From: Ferroglobus sp. | GTDB taxonomy: Archaea > Halobacteriota > Archaeoglobi > Archaeoglobales > Archaeoglobaceae | Direction: 5' to 3' | Assembly (NCBI GenBank): GCA_015520115.1 | Contig: WAQS01000273.1 | Span: 1 to 8,065 of the forward strand | Length of the DNA stretch: 8,065 nt | In this document: positions 1-6,728 of the stretch, piece after piece | Layout of the letters: each line of letters starts with the position of its first letter | Position numbering within the stretch: position 1 is the first letter of the stretch | Notes under the pieces: model-generated | The model's input: only the letters and a program-made list of their open reading frames with translations | Told to the model about the DNA's origin: nothing | Databases searched by the model: none | Made by a program: the position numbers and the translations under genes

Positions 1-1287
1 GTCAAGAGTTGTTAATGCGAAAGCTGAAACCCAGAGTCCAGCAAAAACCGTTCCAATTTTGACGTCGACGCCAAAAGCATCAAACCAGCTCATTCCGTAG
101 CTTTGGGCGAAAATTCCAACTTTTCCGAAGCTTTTCAGCATGGCAGTTATGTACGCTGTCCCAAGATAAGTTGGATCACTCAGCTTTGCAACCTCGATTC
201 CCACTTCAGCAAGTTTTGATGCTGCTTGAGAAAATAGAGACATTCCGTAAGCAGCTATAGATGTGACAACAAGCGTCGAAAGGAAACCTTCTGTAAGCAT
301 TCCCCCGTAACCTATCGTAAGTCCGTGGAGCTCGTTTGCTAACTGTTTCGATGTTGTTCCAGAAGCAACTATCGAATGGAATCCAGAAAGGGAGCCACAA
401 GCGATAACGAGAGGCACTACTGGCCAGAAGGGTGAAGCTTTTCCACCAACGACGGTGGCTGAGAACATCGTGTAAGCTGGCCACGTAATCTCTTTGTTGA
501 CGATTAAAAGTGCAGCACCTCCAGCAATTAATCCAAACCAAAGTATCCATGCGTTAAGGTAATCCCTTGGCTGAAGGAGAACCCAGACCGGAAGCGATGC
601 TGCAACAATTATATAGACGAAAAGGATCGCATACCACGTGTCTGCTGTGAGGGATAACGGATACTGAAATCCAAGCCATATGCTGATTAAAAGGAGTGCG
701 AGTCCTACAGCAGTCGATGGAATTATTCCAATTCTCGTTCTGTACATTAAAAAGCCAACAACAAGAGCTGAAGCTATGAAGAGTATTGAGGCCGTGGCAA
801 CTTGCGGAGTCTTAACGAAGATCGAATTTATTACAGCAGCGAAAGCGGCCACAACAAGAATCAAAACGAAGTATATGAACACTTGAAACATCAACGAGGT
901 TCTCTTGCTCATGACTTTACCAGATATCCACTGAATGCTTCTCCCGTCGTATCTTACGGAGGCCATCAGAGACAGGTAATCATGAACCGCTCCGAGCAGA
1001 ACATTTCCGAACCATATCCAAGCCAGTCCGGGAAGCCAACCCCATGCCATTGCTATTACTGGACCGACTATTGGAGCTGCTCCGGCTATCGATGCAAAGT
1101 GATGACCGAAAAGAACGGGTCTGTCTGCTGGAACGTAATCGATGCCGTCGTAAAGTCTTTTAGCGGGAGTTTCTCTGTTTGGGTCTGCCTTTACGACTTC
1201 TTTTTCAAGTTTCTTTCCGTAGGTAAAATACAGTATGGCGTATATAAGCAGTCCGAGTCCAATAATCACAGTCGTTGTTAGAGCCAT
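1..1287 (-). CDS. cstA: CstA-family carbon starvation protein / pyruvate or peptide transporter (partial, C-terminus off the left edge)
   Basis: Integral membrane carrier of the CstA family. Bacterial members (CstA, BtsT) import pyruvate and possibly peptides with protons. The 429 codons visible on the minus strand are uninterrupted and run off the window. Family hallmarks are the HHFASIAGAAPIVGPV block (residues 62-77), the GAVHDY segment (99-104), LLQPRDYLN (237-245), CGSLSGFHSIVASGTTSKQL (297-316) and GYGGMLTEGF (326-335). Many hydrophobic stretches (for example 5-22, 70-102, 135-158, 165-182, 190-208, 218-238, 246-263 and 288-302) fit a multi-pass protein. The ATG at 1287 is supported by a strong Shine-Dalgarno sequence, GGAGGTG, at 1293-1299. 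It is transcribed divergently from sfsA. Family assignment is secure; the substrate here is inference, and pyruvate, peptides or other small carboxylates are possible. Confidence 0.94.
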   Translation of the reverse strand, partial: MALTTTVIIGLGLLIYAILYFTYGKKLEKEVVKADPNRETPAKRLYDGIDYVPADRPVLFGHHFASIAGAAPIVGPVIAMAWGWLPGLAWIWFGNVLLGAVHDYLSLMASVRYDGRSIQWISGKVMSKRTSLMFQVFIYFVLILVVAAFAAVINSIFVKTPQVATASILFIASALVVGFLMYRTRIGIIPSTAVGLALLLISIWLGFQYPLSLTADTWYAILFVYIIVAASLPVWVLLQPRDYLNAWILWFGLIAGGAALLIVNKEITWPAYTMFSATVVGGKASPFWPVVPLVIACGSLSGFHSIVASGTTSKQLANELHGLTIGYGGMLTEGFLSTLVVTSIAAYGMSLFSQAASKLAEVGIEVAKLSDPTYLGTAYITAMLKSFGKVGIFAQSYGMSWFDAFGVDVKIGTVFAGLWVSAFALTTLD

Positions 1288-1292
1288 TTCGA

Positions 1293-1299
1293 CACCTCC
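1293..1299 (-). promoter_or_regulatory. Ribosome binding site of cstA
   Basis: Read on the minus strand this is GGAGGTG, an almost complete match to the archaeal anti-Shine-Dalgarno sequence, five bases upstream of the ATG at 1287. It fixes the cstA start. It contrasts with the plus-strand genes nearby, which have no comparable site. Confidence 0.85.
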
Positions 1300-1336
1300 A
1301 AGAATCAAACTTGCGATGATTAATCGTTATCTAATG

Positions 1337-1348
1337 TACTTAAAAATA
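1337..1348 (-). promoter_or_regulatory. Probable TATA box of cstA
   Basis: The minus-strand reading TATTTTTAAGTA resembles an archaeal TATA box. Transcription starting about 25 bases downstream (near 1317) would give a leader of about 30 bases containing the strong ribosome binding site. Assigned from sequence and spacing only. Confidence 0.55.
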
Positions 1349-1350
1349 CC

Positions 1351-1366
1351 CTCGACCATGATCGAG
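1351..1366. promoter_or_regulatory. 16-base near-palindrome between the divergent cstA and sfsA promoters; candidate operator
   Basis: CTCGACCATGATCGAG reads the same on both strands except for one mismatched pair (seven of eight pairs match, with outer arms CTCGA/TCGAG). It lies a few bases upstream of the TATA boxes on both sides, where a dimeric helix-turn-helix regulator could act on either promoter. The symmetry is seen directly; the operator role is inference. Confidence 0.4.
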
Positions 1367-1373
1367 CCGCACA

Positions 1374-1382
1374 TTTATTTTA
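1374..1382 (+). promoter_or_regulatory. Probable TATA box of the sfsA-pheS operon
   Basis: TTTATTTTA is centred about 28 bases before the GTG at 1406. Archaeal transcription normally starts roughly 25 bases after the TATA box, so the mRNA would begin at or within a few bases of the start codon. No Shine-Dalgarno sequence is present, which agrees with a leaderless message. Confidence 0.5.
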
Positions 1383-1405
1383 GAGGACTCGCAAACTAAC
1401 TTCCG

Positions 1406-2080
1406 GTGAAACTCTTCGAAATCTCTGGGTTGAAAGAAGGGAGATTGATTAAGAGGCTAAACAGATTCACGCTTGAAGTGGAAGTCGAAGGAAAAGTGAG
1501 AAGGGCAAACCTCCGAGACTCGGGAAGATTGCCGGAGTTAATGAAAGAGGGGAACAGAGTTTTGCTTAAGGAGAAAAGCGGAGGAAAGACATCTTACGTT
1601 GTTTTCACGATATTCGATAAAGAGGTGCCGGTGATCGTGAACTCATCCCTCCACAGCAAGCTGGCTGAGAAAATTCTAATCAGCGAAGATTACGAGATTT
1701 TAAAGAGGGAGGTGAGGGTTGAAAACAGCAGAATAGATTTCCTCGTTAAAAAAGGAGACGTTAGATTGCTTGAAGTTAAAGGTTGCACGTTGGTGAAGAA
1801 TCGCGTTGCTTTATTTCCCGACGCTCCAACCGAAAGAGGGTTGAAGCATTTGGCGATTCTCGAAAAATTCGGAGGAGAGATTCTTTTCTTAGTTATGAGG
1901 AGCGACGCTGAAGTCTTCTCTCCCAATTTCGCCACCCACAAAAAATTTGCGGAGAAGCTCGAAAGCTTGTCGAAGAAAATTGAAATTAGAGCTGCAAAGC
2001 TAAATCCCGTTGTGGAGGAAGGAACATTAAAAATCTATCATTCCGGATACGTTCCGGTGGTATTCAAAAAAGTTATTTAA
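1406..2080 (+). CDS. sfsA: SfsA family protein (sugar fermentation stimulation protein homologue, predicted nuclease fold)
   Basis: A 224-residue protein, typical for SfsA. The family has an N-terminal OB-like domain and a C-terminal domain of PD-(D/E)XK nuclease type; E. coli SfsA was described as a DNA-binding regulator of maltose metabolism, and its role in archaea is unknown. Visible signatures are ANLRDSGRLPELMKEG (34-49), the VNSSLHSKLAEKIL region (78-91), then SRIDFLV (108-114) with Asp111, LLEVKG (121-126) with Glu123 and Lys125, and FPDAPTERGLKHL (137-149). The Asp111...Glu123-x-Lys125 spacing matches a nuclease active site, and Glu143 in the TERG motif is a further conserved acid. 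The start is GTG, chosen because the family N-terminus and a TATA box both fit it. The stop codon shares one base with the pheS start. Family call is firm; biochemical activity is inference. Confidence 0.93.
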   Translation: MKLFEISGLKEGRLIKRLNRFTLEVEVEGKVRRANLRDSGRLPELMKEGNRVLLKEKSGGKTSYVVFTIFDKEVPVIVNSSLHSKLAEKILISEDYEILKREVRVENSRIDFLVKKGDVRLLEVKGCTLVKNRVALFPDAPTERGLKHLAILEKFGGEILFLVMRSDAEVFSPNFATHKKFAEKLESLSKKIEIRAAKLNPVVEEGTLKIYHSGYVPVVFKKVI

Positions 2081-3534
2081 TGAGCCGCTTTTCATCTTGC
2101 ATGCTCACAACCATTGAAGCGAAGCTCATCAGCGTTCTCGAAAAAGGAAGGCTTTACACTATTGATGAAGCGTCAAAGCTATCTGGACTTAGTAAAGATG
2201 CTGTCTTGAAAGCTGCTTATCTCCTTCAGGAAAAGGGTTACGTGAAGGTTCATGAAAAAGTTTGGAAGGAATACGAGCTCACCGATGAAGGATTGAAGTA
2301 TCTTACTGAGGGTTTGCCGGAAGAGAGGCTTTACGAAGAACTGTTGAGCGGCTCTAAAGATATTTCAGAGCTTGAGAGGAAGCTTGGCAAAGGGGAGTTG
2401 AAAATAGCCCTCGGCTGGTTGAGAAGGAAGGGAGCGATTAAAATTGAAGACGGCGTTGTGAAGCTCGTTTCAAAGCCGGAGTTTAAAGAAAGAGCTGTTT
2501 TAAATGAAATTTACGAAAATAGAACTGCTGAAGTTGATGAAAAACTTTTGAAAGACCTTATAAGAAGGAAGCTCGTTAAAGAGGAGGAAGCTAAGGAAAT
2601 TCTGATTAAAGTAGTCTCTAAACCTGAAGTCGAGTTGAAGGAGAAAATAGCGGATCTCACCCCAGAGCTTTTGATAAGTGGCGGGTGGAAAGGTAAGGAG
2701 TTCTTGGAGTACGACATAAAAATCCCTGCCAGAGAGGTTTTCACAGCTAAAGTTCACCCCTACGAGAGGATAATCAGGGAATGCAGAAAGATTTTCTTGG
2801 AGATGGGCTTCACGGAGATAAAAGGACACTACGTTCAATCCGCTTTCTGGAACTTCGACGCTTTATTCCAACCTCAAGACCACCCGGCAAGGGAAATGCA
2901 GGACACCTTCTACCTCGACAAGTACGTCGATATCGACGAGGAGCTTGCGTACAAGGTTAAGGAGACCCACGAAAATGGATGGATTACCGGTTCTAAAGGC
3001 TGGGGAGGAAAATGGGACATAAACAAAGCGAGGCAGCTTGTGTTAAGAACTCACACGACGGCGATAACGATCCACTACTTAGCGATGAACCCCGAACCGC
3101 CGGTTAAGGCTTTCTGCATAGACAGAGTTTACAGGAGAGAAGCTATAGACGCGACACATTTACCGGAATTCGACCAGCTTGAAGGGGTCGTTCTTGACGA
3201 AAACGTTGGATTCAAGGATTTGCTCGGCTTGTTGAGAGAATTCTTCCTCAAAATGGGTTTTGAAGACGTCCGATTCCGTCCGGGATATTTCCCCTATACC
3301 GAGCCGAGCGTCGAGCCGGAAGTTTACGTGGAGGGATTAGGCTGGATCGAACTCGGAGGGGCTGGAATATTCAGAAAAGAGGTGACCGAGCCGTTGGGGA
3401 TAAAGGGTAAAGTTCTCGCCTGGGGACTTGGGATTGGAAGGCTTGCGATGCTCAGGCTGGGAATGAAGGACTTGAGAATGCTCTACAATCCGGACTTGGG
3501 GTGGTTGAGAAACTTACCGGCTATAAAAAGATAA
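2080..3534 (+). CDS. pheS: Phenylalanyl-tRNA synthetase alpha subunit (archaeal type)
   Basis: Catalytic subunit of the class II synthetase that attaches phenylalanine to tRNA-Phe, working as an alpha2-beta2 tetramer in the cytoplasm. At 484 residues it is the long archaeal/eukaryotic form. Residues 10-130 contain winged-helix-like segments expected to bind tRNA. The catalytic core starts near HPYERIIRECRKIFLEMGF (226-244, motif 1). DALFQPQDHPAREMQDTFYL (260-279), LRTHTTA (322-328), RVYRREAIDATHLPEFDQ (349-366, motif 2), PGYFPYTEPSVE (401-412, Phe pocket) and ELGGAGIF plus GLGIGRLAML (424-431 and 449-458, motif 3) follow in order. No pheT is adjacent, which is common in archaea. The ATG at 2080 overlaps the sfsA stop by one base, suggesting translational coupling. 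An in-frame ATG at 2101 (residue 8) is an equally reasonable start because the alignable N-terminus begins about there; no ribosome binding site decides between them. Confidence 0.96.
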   Translation: MSRFSSCMLTTIEAKLISVLEKGRLYTIDEASKLSGLSKDAVLKAAYLLQEKGYVKVHEKVWKEYELTDEGLKYLTEGLPEERLYEELLSGSKDISELERKLGKGELKIALGWLRRKGAIKIEDGVVKLVSKPEFKERAVLNEIYENRTAEVDEKLLKDLIRRKLVKEEEAKEILIKVVSKPEVELKEKIADLTPELLISGGWKGKEFLEYDIKIPAREVFTAKVHPYERIIRECRKIFLEMGFTEIKGHYVQSAFWNFDALFQPQDHPAREMQDTFYLDKYVDIDEELAYKVKETHENGWITGSKGWGGKWDINKARQLVLRTHTTAITIHYLAMNPEPPVKAFCIDRVYRREAIDATHLPEFDQLEGVVLDENVGFKDLLGLLREFFLKMGFEDVRFRPGYFPYTEPSVEPEVYVEGLGWIELGGAGIFRKEVTEPLGIKGKVLAWGLGIGRLAMLRLGMKDLRMLYNPDLGWLRNLPAIKR

Positions 3535-3542
3535 ACAAAACG

Positions 3543-3550
3543 ATTATAAG
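3543..3550 (+). promoter_or_regulatory. Probable TATA box of the DJ-1/PfpI gene
   Basis: ATTATAAG lies just after the pheS stop and is centred about 26 bases before the ATG at 3573. This spacing would start transcription at the initiation codon, giving a leaderless mRNA. There is no Shine-Dalgarno sequence before the ATG. Read-through from pheS is also possible because no terminator separates them. Confidence 0.5.
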
Positions 3551-3572
3551 ATTCAACATTACAATTTTACGT

Positions 3573-4124
3573 ATGGTTAAAGTTTTGATTGTAGCGGGAG
3601 ATGCCGTGGAGGCTTTGGAGATTTTCTATCCGTACTACAGGTTGAAAGAAGAGGGGTTCGAAGTGCATGTTGCAGCTCCGAGCAAAAAGGAGCTGAACAC
3701 AGTCGTTCACGATTTCGAAGAGGGATGGGAAACTTACACCGAAAAGAAGGGTTACATTTTCAGATGGGTGGATTTGACATTCGCCGAAGTGAAGCCGGAA
3801 GATTACGACGGATTGTACATTCCGGGAGGAAGGGCGCCTGAGTACATAAGAACGTATCCAGAGCTTGAAAAGATAGTAAAGCACTTCTTTGAAGCCAACA
3901 AACCGGTAGCTGCAATATGCCACGGGCCTCAGATTCTCGCAGCATATGGACTTTTAAAGGGAAAGAGGGCAACCTGTTACCTTGCAGTAAAGCCCGATTT
4001 GATTTCCTGCGGAGCCGAGTACAAAGATGAGGAAGTCGTCGTGGACGGAAACTTAGTTACAAGCAGAGCTTGGCCAGATTTGCCGGCTTTGATGAGGGAA
4101 TTCATAAAGTTACTCAAGAAATGA
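3573..4124 (+). CDS. DJ-1/PfpI family protein (class I glutamine amidotransferase-like; possible deglycase or protease)
   Basis: A 183-residue DJ-1/PfpI superfamily protein. Members include the archaeal PfpI protease and YajL/YhbO-type enzymes reported to act on glycation damage or methylglyoxal; the substrate here cannot be told. The nucleophile elbow AAICHGPQIL contains Cys116 and His117. PGGRAPEY (84-91) holds Glu90, which corresponds to the acidic residue supplied by the neighbouring subunit in PfpI, and Glu13 corresponds to PfpI Glu12. Compared with classical PfpI (about 166 residues) there is an insertion around residues 42-70 containing HDFEEGWETYTEKKGY. This places it in a related subgroup rather than in PfpI itself. 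I chose the ATG at 3573 over an upstream in-frame start at 3501: the fold begins with MVKVLIVAGD, the upstream codons overlap pheS, and a TATA box sits at the right distance. Confidence 0.9.
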   Translation: MVKVLIVAGDAVEALEIFYPYYRLKEEGFEVHVAAPSKKELNTVVHDFEEGWETYTEKKGYIFRWVDLTFAEVKPEDYDGLYIPGGRAPEYIRTYPELEKIVKHFFEANKPVAAICHGPQILAAYGLLKGKRATCYLAVKPDLISCGAEYKDEEVVVDGNLVTSRAWPDLPALMREFIKLLKK

Positions 4125-4160
4125 TTTTTTCCAAAAAGACAGTATTTTTTAATTTTTTTC
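4125..4160 (+). terminator. T-rich archaeal terminator after the DJ-1/PfpI gene
   Basis: Three T-runs follow the stop codon closely: TTTTTT at about 4126-4131, a run of six T at about 4145-4150, and a run of seven T at about 4153-4159. No strong stem precedes them, as is normal for archaeal intrinsic termination. It separates the sfsA-pheS-DJ-1 region from mutS. Confidence 0.65.
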
Positions 4161-4233
4161 GAGAAGAGTCATCTACGTAAAGATAATCTATTAGTATAAT
4201 TGCAAGACGATCGAAGAACTTCAACGATACATC

Positions 4234-4241
4234 TTTATATT
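4234..4241 (+). promoter_or_regulatory. Probable TATA box of the mutS operon
   Basis: TTTATATT is centred about 28 bases before the mutS ATG, so transcription should start at or a few bases before the start codon. The 141-base gap from 4125 to 4265 otherwise holds the upstream terminator and A+T-rich sequence without another gene. Confidence 0.6.
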
Positions 4242-4265
4242 TTGTGTCGAACATAATCATGGGAA

Positions 4266-6728
4266 ATGAGCGAGAAGTTAACTCCGATGATGGAGCAGTA
4301 CTACAGAATTAAGCAGAAGTACAAAGACGCTTTACTATTCTTCAGAGTCGGAGACTTCTACGAGCTTTTTGATGATGATGCGAGAATTGCATCTAAGGAA
4401 CTTGGAATTGTGCTAACTTCAAGAGATAAAAAGCATGCGATGTGCGGCGTCCCGCACCATGCGGCTTACTCCTATATAAAAAAGCTCATAGAAAAAGGTT
4501 ACAAAGTTGCAATCTGCGAGCAGGTTGAGGAGCCCACTGGCAAAAAGCTCGTCAGGAGAGAGGTCGTGAGGGTAATAACCCCCGGAACCGTTGTGGAGGA
4601 GGAGTTACTAACCACGGAAAGCAATTACCTAATGGCACTCTTCAAGAGAGATAAAGTTGCTCTCGCCTTCCTTGATGTTTCCACTGGAGAATTTTTCGTT
4701 ACGAGCGTTAAAAACGTTGATGAGGCAATTTGCGAAGTTCTCAAATATTCTCCAGTGGAATGCTTAATTCCGGAAAGCTTCGAGGAAATTGAGGAGTTGG
4801 AAAAGCTCGTAAAAAACGTTAGGAGAATTGAAGATGAGCAGTTTAACCTAAAGAGATCCTTAGAAGTTTTAAAAGATGTTGCGAACTTTCAAACTCTGGA
4901 GTTGAGCGAAGAGGAAATTTTAGCTTGCGGAGCAGTTTTAAACTACGCTAAAAACTCACTTCTTTTCTCCAAACCGACCTTGAAGCTTCAAAAACTGGAA
5001 AGATCCGAGTACATGATTCTCGATTCAACGACAATCAGAAACCTCGAAATATTCAGAAACCTCGTCGATGGGAGCAAGAGGGGAACTTTGCTTGATGTTA
5101 TAGACAAAACGGTAACGGCGATGGGAAGTAGGTTGTTGAAGAAATGGCTTCAGAGACCCCTTTTAGACATAACGGAAATCGAAAGGAGGCTTGATGCCGT
5201 TGAAGAGTTGAAAGAGAAATCATTTGTTAGGAGAGTGCTGAGAGAAACTCTTGAAGAAGTCTACGATCTCGAAAGAATAATCACGAGGCTTGAACTCGGG
5301 AAAGCTAATCCCAAAGATCTCGTAGCTTTGAAGAATTCTCTAAAAGCCGTTGGAAAGCTTAAGAAATTCGATTTTCAATCTAAAAAGCTTAGGGATCTTG
5401 TTTACGGGATGAACCCAATGGAAGAGCTATGTTCCTTAATAGAGAAGGCGATAGTGGAAGACCCTCCAGCAAACGTAAAAGATGGAGGGGTGATCAAAGA
5501 GGGGTTCGATGAAGAGCTTGACGAACTGAGAAAGGAGAAGAGAGAGCATGAGGAGTTCATAAAAAGATTGGAAGAGAGGGAAAGGAAGAGGACTGGAATA
5601 GAAAATCTGAAGGTTGGATACAACAACGTTTTCGGCTACTACATAGAGATTCCAAAGAGCAAGGCTAAGAATCTGCCGAGGTATTACATTAGAAAGCAAA
5701 CTCTCGTGAACGCTGAAAGGTTCACGATTCCGGAATTAAAAGATAGGGAGGAGAAGATTTTAGCATACGAGGAGAGAATAAGAACTCTTGAGCAGGAGAT
5801 TTTCGAGAGAATAAGAGGAGAAGTGGTCAGGCACGCTGAAAAAGTTAAAGATTCTGCTGAAAGAATCGCTGAGCTTGACGTTCTCTGTTCGCTGGCTGAA
5901 GTAGCTACCCTCTACAATTATACCCGCCCAAAGGTGAACGAAGGCTTTGATATAATCATCAGAGATGGAAGACATCCGGCTGTTGAAATAACGACGAAGT
6001 TCGTTCCGAATGACGTGAATCTGACGGAAAACAGCAGAATTTTAATAATAACCGGTCCCAACATGGCCGGGAAATCCACGTATTTGAGGCAGGTAGCGTT
6101 GATAACAATTCTCGCTCAGATAGGAAGCTTCGTACCGGCAAGCTATGCTGTTATAGGAATTGTGGACAAGATTTTCACGAGGATCGGGCTTGTTGATGAT
6201 ATAACGAGAGGAAGGAGCACGTTTATGGTAGAAATGCTCGAAATCGGGAGAATTTTAAACAACGCAACAAAAAGAAGCTTAATTCTTCTTGACGAAGTCG
6301 GAAAGAGTACGGGAACTAAAGAAGGTTTGAGCTTGGCTTGGGCTATAGTAGAATACCTGCACGAACTCGGAGCTAAAGTTCTTTTCGCAACTCACTATCA
6401 CGAACTTTCGAAGCTCGAAAACGAGCTTTCTGGAGTGAAGAACTATCATTTCAGGCTTAAGGAGGAGAACGGGAGAGTTGAGTTCGACAGGAAAATTAGA
6501 AGGGGATTTTCAAAGGAGAGCTACGGAATAAAGATTGCGGAAATGGCGAATTTACCAAGAAGAGTCGTTGAAAGAGCTTACGAAATTTTGAATTCCAAAA
6601 ACGTTAACGGAGAAGTGCCCGAGATAGTTGAGGAGATCTCAAAGATTGACGTCATGAATCTAACTCCCGTTCAGGCTTTGGTAGAACTTGAGAGGATTGT
6701 AAGAAAATGCAGGGAATTGAAGAGCTGA
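4266..6728 (+). CDS. mutS: DNA mismatch repair protein MutS (MutS1 type)
   Basis: ATPase that recognises mismatches and small loops in DNA as a dimer. The 820 residues show the full MutS1 order. The N-terminal mismatch-binding domain has GDFYELF (29-35), with the Phe31-x-Glu33 motif that contacts the mismatch. Connector, lever and clamp regions follow, including TAMGSRLLKKWLQRPL (284-299) and GYNNVFGYYIEI (451-462). The ATPase has Walker A TGPNMAGKST (596-605), STFMVEM (651-657), Walker B LILLDE (672-677) and ATHYHEL (708-714). A C-terminal NLTPVQAL segment (798-805) resembles the bacterial helix-hairpin region. Odd points: after Walker B the usual GRGTST(Y/F)DG is GKSTGTKEG (679-687), and no QLSLF-like clamp motif lies in the short linker 776-797. 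The gene has its own TATA box, and its last 22 bases overlap the next gene. No mutL is present in the window. Confidence 0.96.
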   Translation: MSEKLTPMMEQYYRIKQKYKDALLFFRVGDFYELFDDDARIASKELGIVLTSRDKKHAMCGVPHHAAYSYIKKLIEKGYKVAICEQVEEPTGKKLVRREVVRVITPGTVVEEELLTTESNYLMALFKRDKVALAFLDVSTGEFFVTSVKNVDEAICEVLKYSPVECLIPESFEEIEELEKLVKNVRRIEDEQFNLKRSLEVLKDVANFQTLELSEEEILACGAVLNYAKNSLLFSKPTLKLQKLERSEYMILDSTTIRNLEIFRNLVDGSKRGTLLDVIDKTVTAMGSRLLKKWLQRPLLDITEIERRLDAVEELKEKSFVRRVLRETLEEVYDLERIITRLELGKANPKDLVALKNSLKAVGKLKKFDFQSKKLRDLVYGMNPMEELCSLIEKAIVEDPPANVKDGGVIKEGFDEELDELRKEKREHEEFIKRLEERERKRTGIENLKVGYNNVFGYYIEIPKSKAKNLPRYYIRKQTLVNAERFTIPELKDREEKILAYEERIRTLEQEIFERIRGEVVRHAEKVKDSAERIAELDVLCSLAEVATLYNYTRPKVNEGFDIIIRDGRHPAVEITTKFVPNDVNLTENSRILIITGPNMAGKSTYLRQVALITILAQIGSFVPASYAVIGIVDKIFTRIGLVDDITRGRSTFMVEMLEIGRILNNATKRSLILLDEVGKSTGTKEGLSLAWAIVEYLHELGAKVLFATHYHELSKLENELSGVKNYHFRLKEENGRVEFDRKIRRGFSKESYGIKIAEMANLPRRVVERAYEILNSKNVNGEVPEIVEEISKIDVMNLTPVQALVELERIVRKCRELKS

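Noticed and set aside
802..1281. Plus-strand open frame of 159 codons opposite cstA
   Set aside because: It lies fully antisense to the CstA coding frame, which carries unmistakable family motifs. The predicted peptide has no recognisable features and no promoter or ribosome binding site of its own.
1406..2080. Annotating SfsA as a sugar-metabolism regulator
   Set aside because: That name comes from E. coli genetics; in this context the sequence supports only an OB-like plus nuclease-fold protein, so no regulatory role is claimed.
2500..2838. Minus-strand open frames inside pheS (up to 112 codons), and similar ones inside sfsA, the DJ-1 gene and mutS
   Set aside because: All are antisense shadows of conserved genes, with Ser/Phe/Leu-rich translations typical of the complement of Lys/Glu-rich coding sequence.
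3501..3572. Upstream extension of the DJ-1/PfpI gene by 24 residues
   Set aside because: The extension overlaps the end of pheS and reads as unrelated residues; the conserved fold starts at the ATG at 3573, which also fits the TATA box.
4207..4228. GAAG-AA-CTTC hairpin and repeated ACGAT near the mutS promoter
   Set aside because: Arms of four bases and a five-base repeat are expected by chance in a region this size.
4259..4312. Short 17-codon open frame starting seven bases before the mutS ATG in another frame
   Set aside because: It could be an overlapping upstream frame, but it mostly lies within mutS, has no ribosome binding site and shows no sign of selection as a peptide. The predicted transcript may begin after its ATG.
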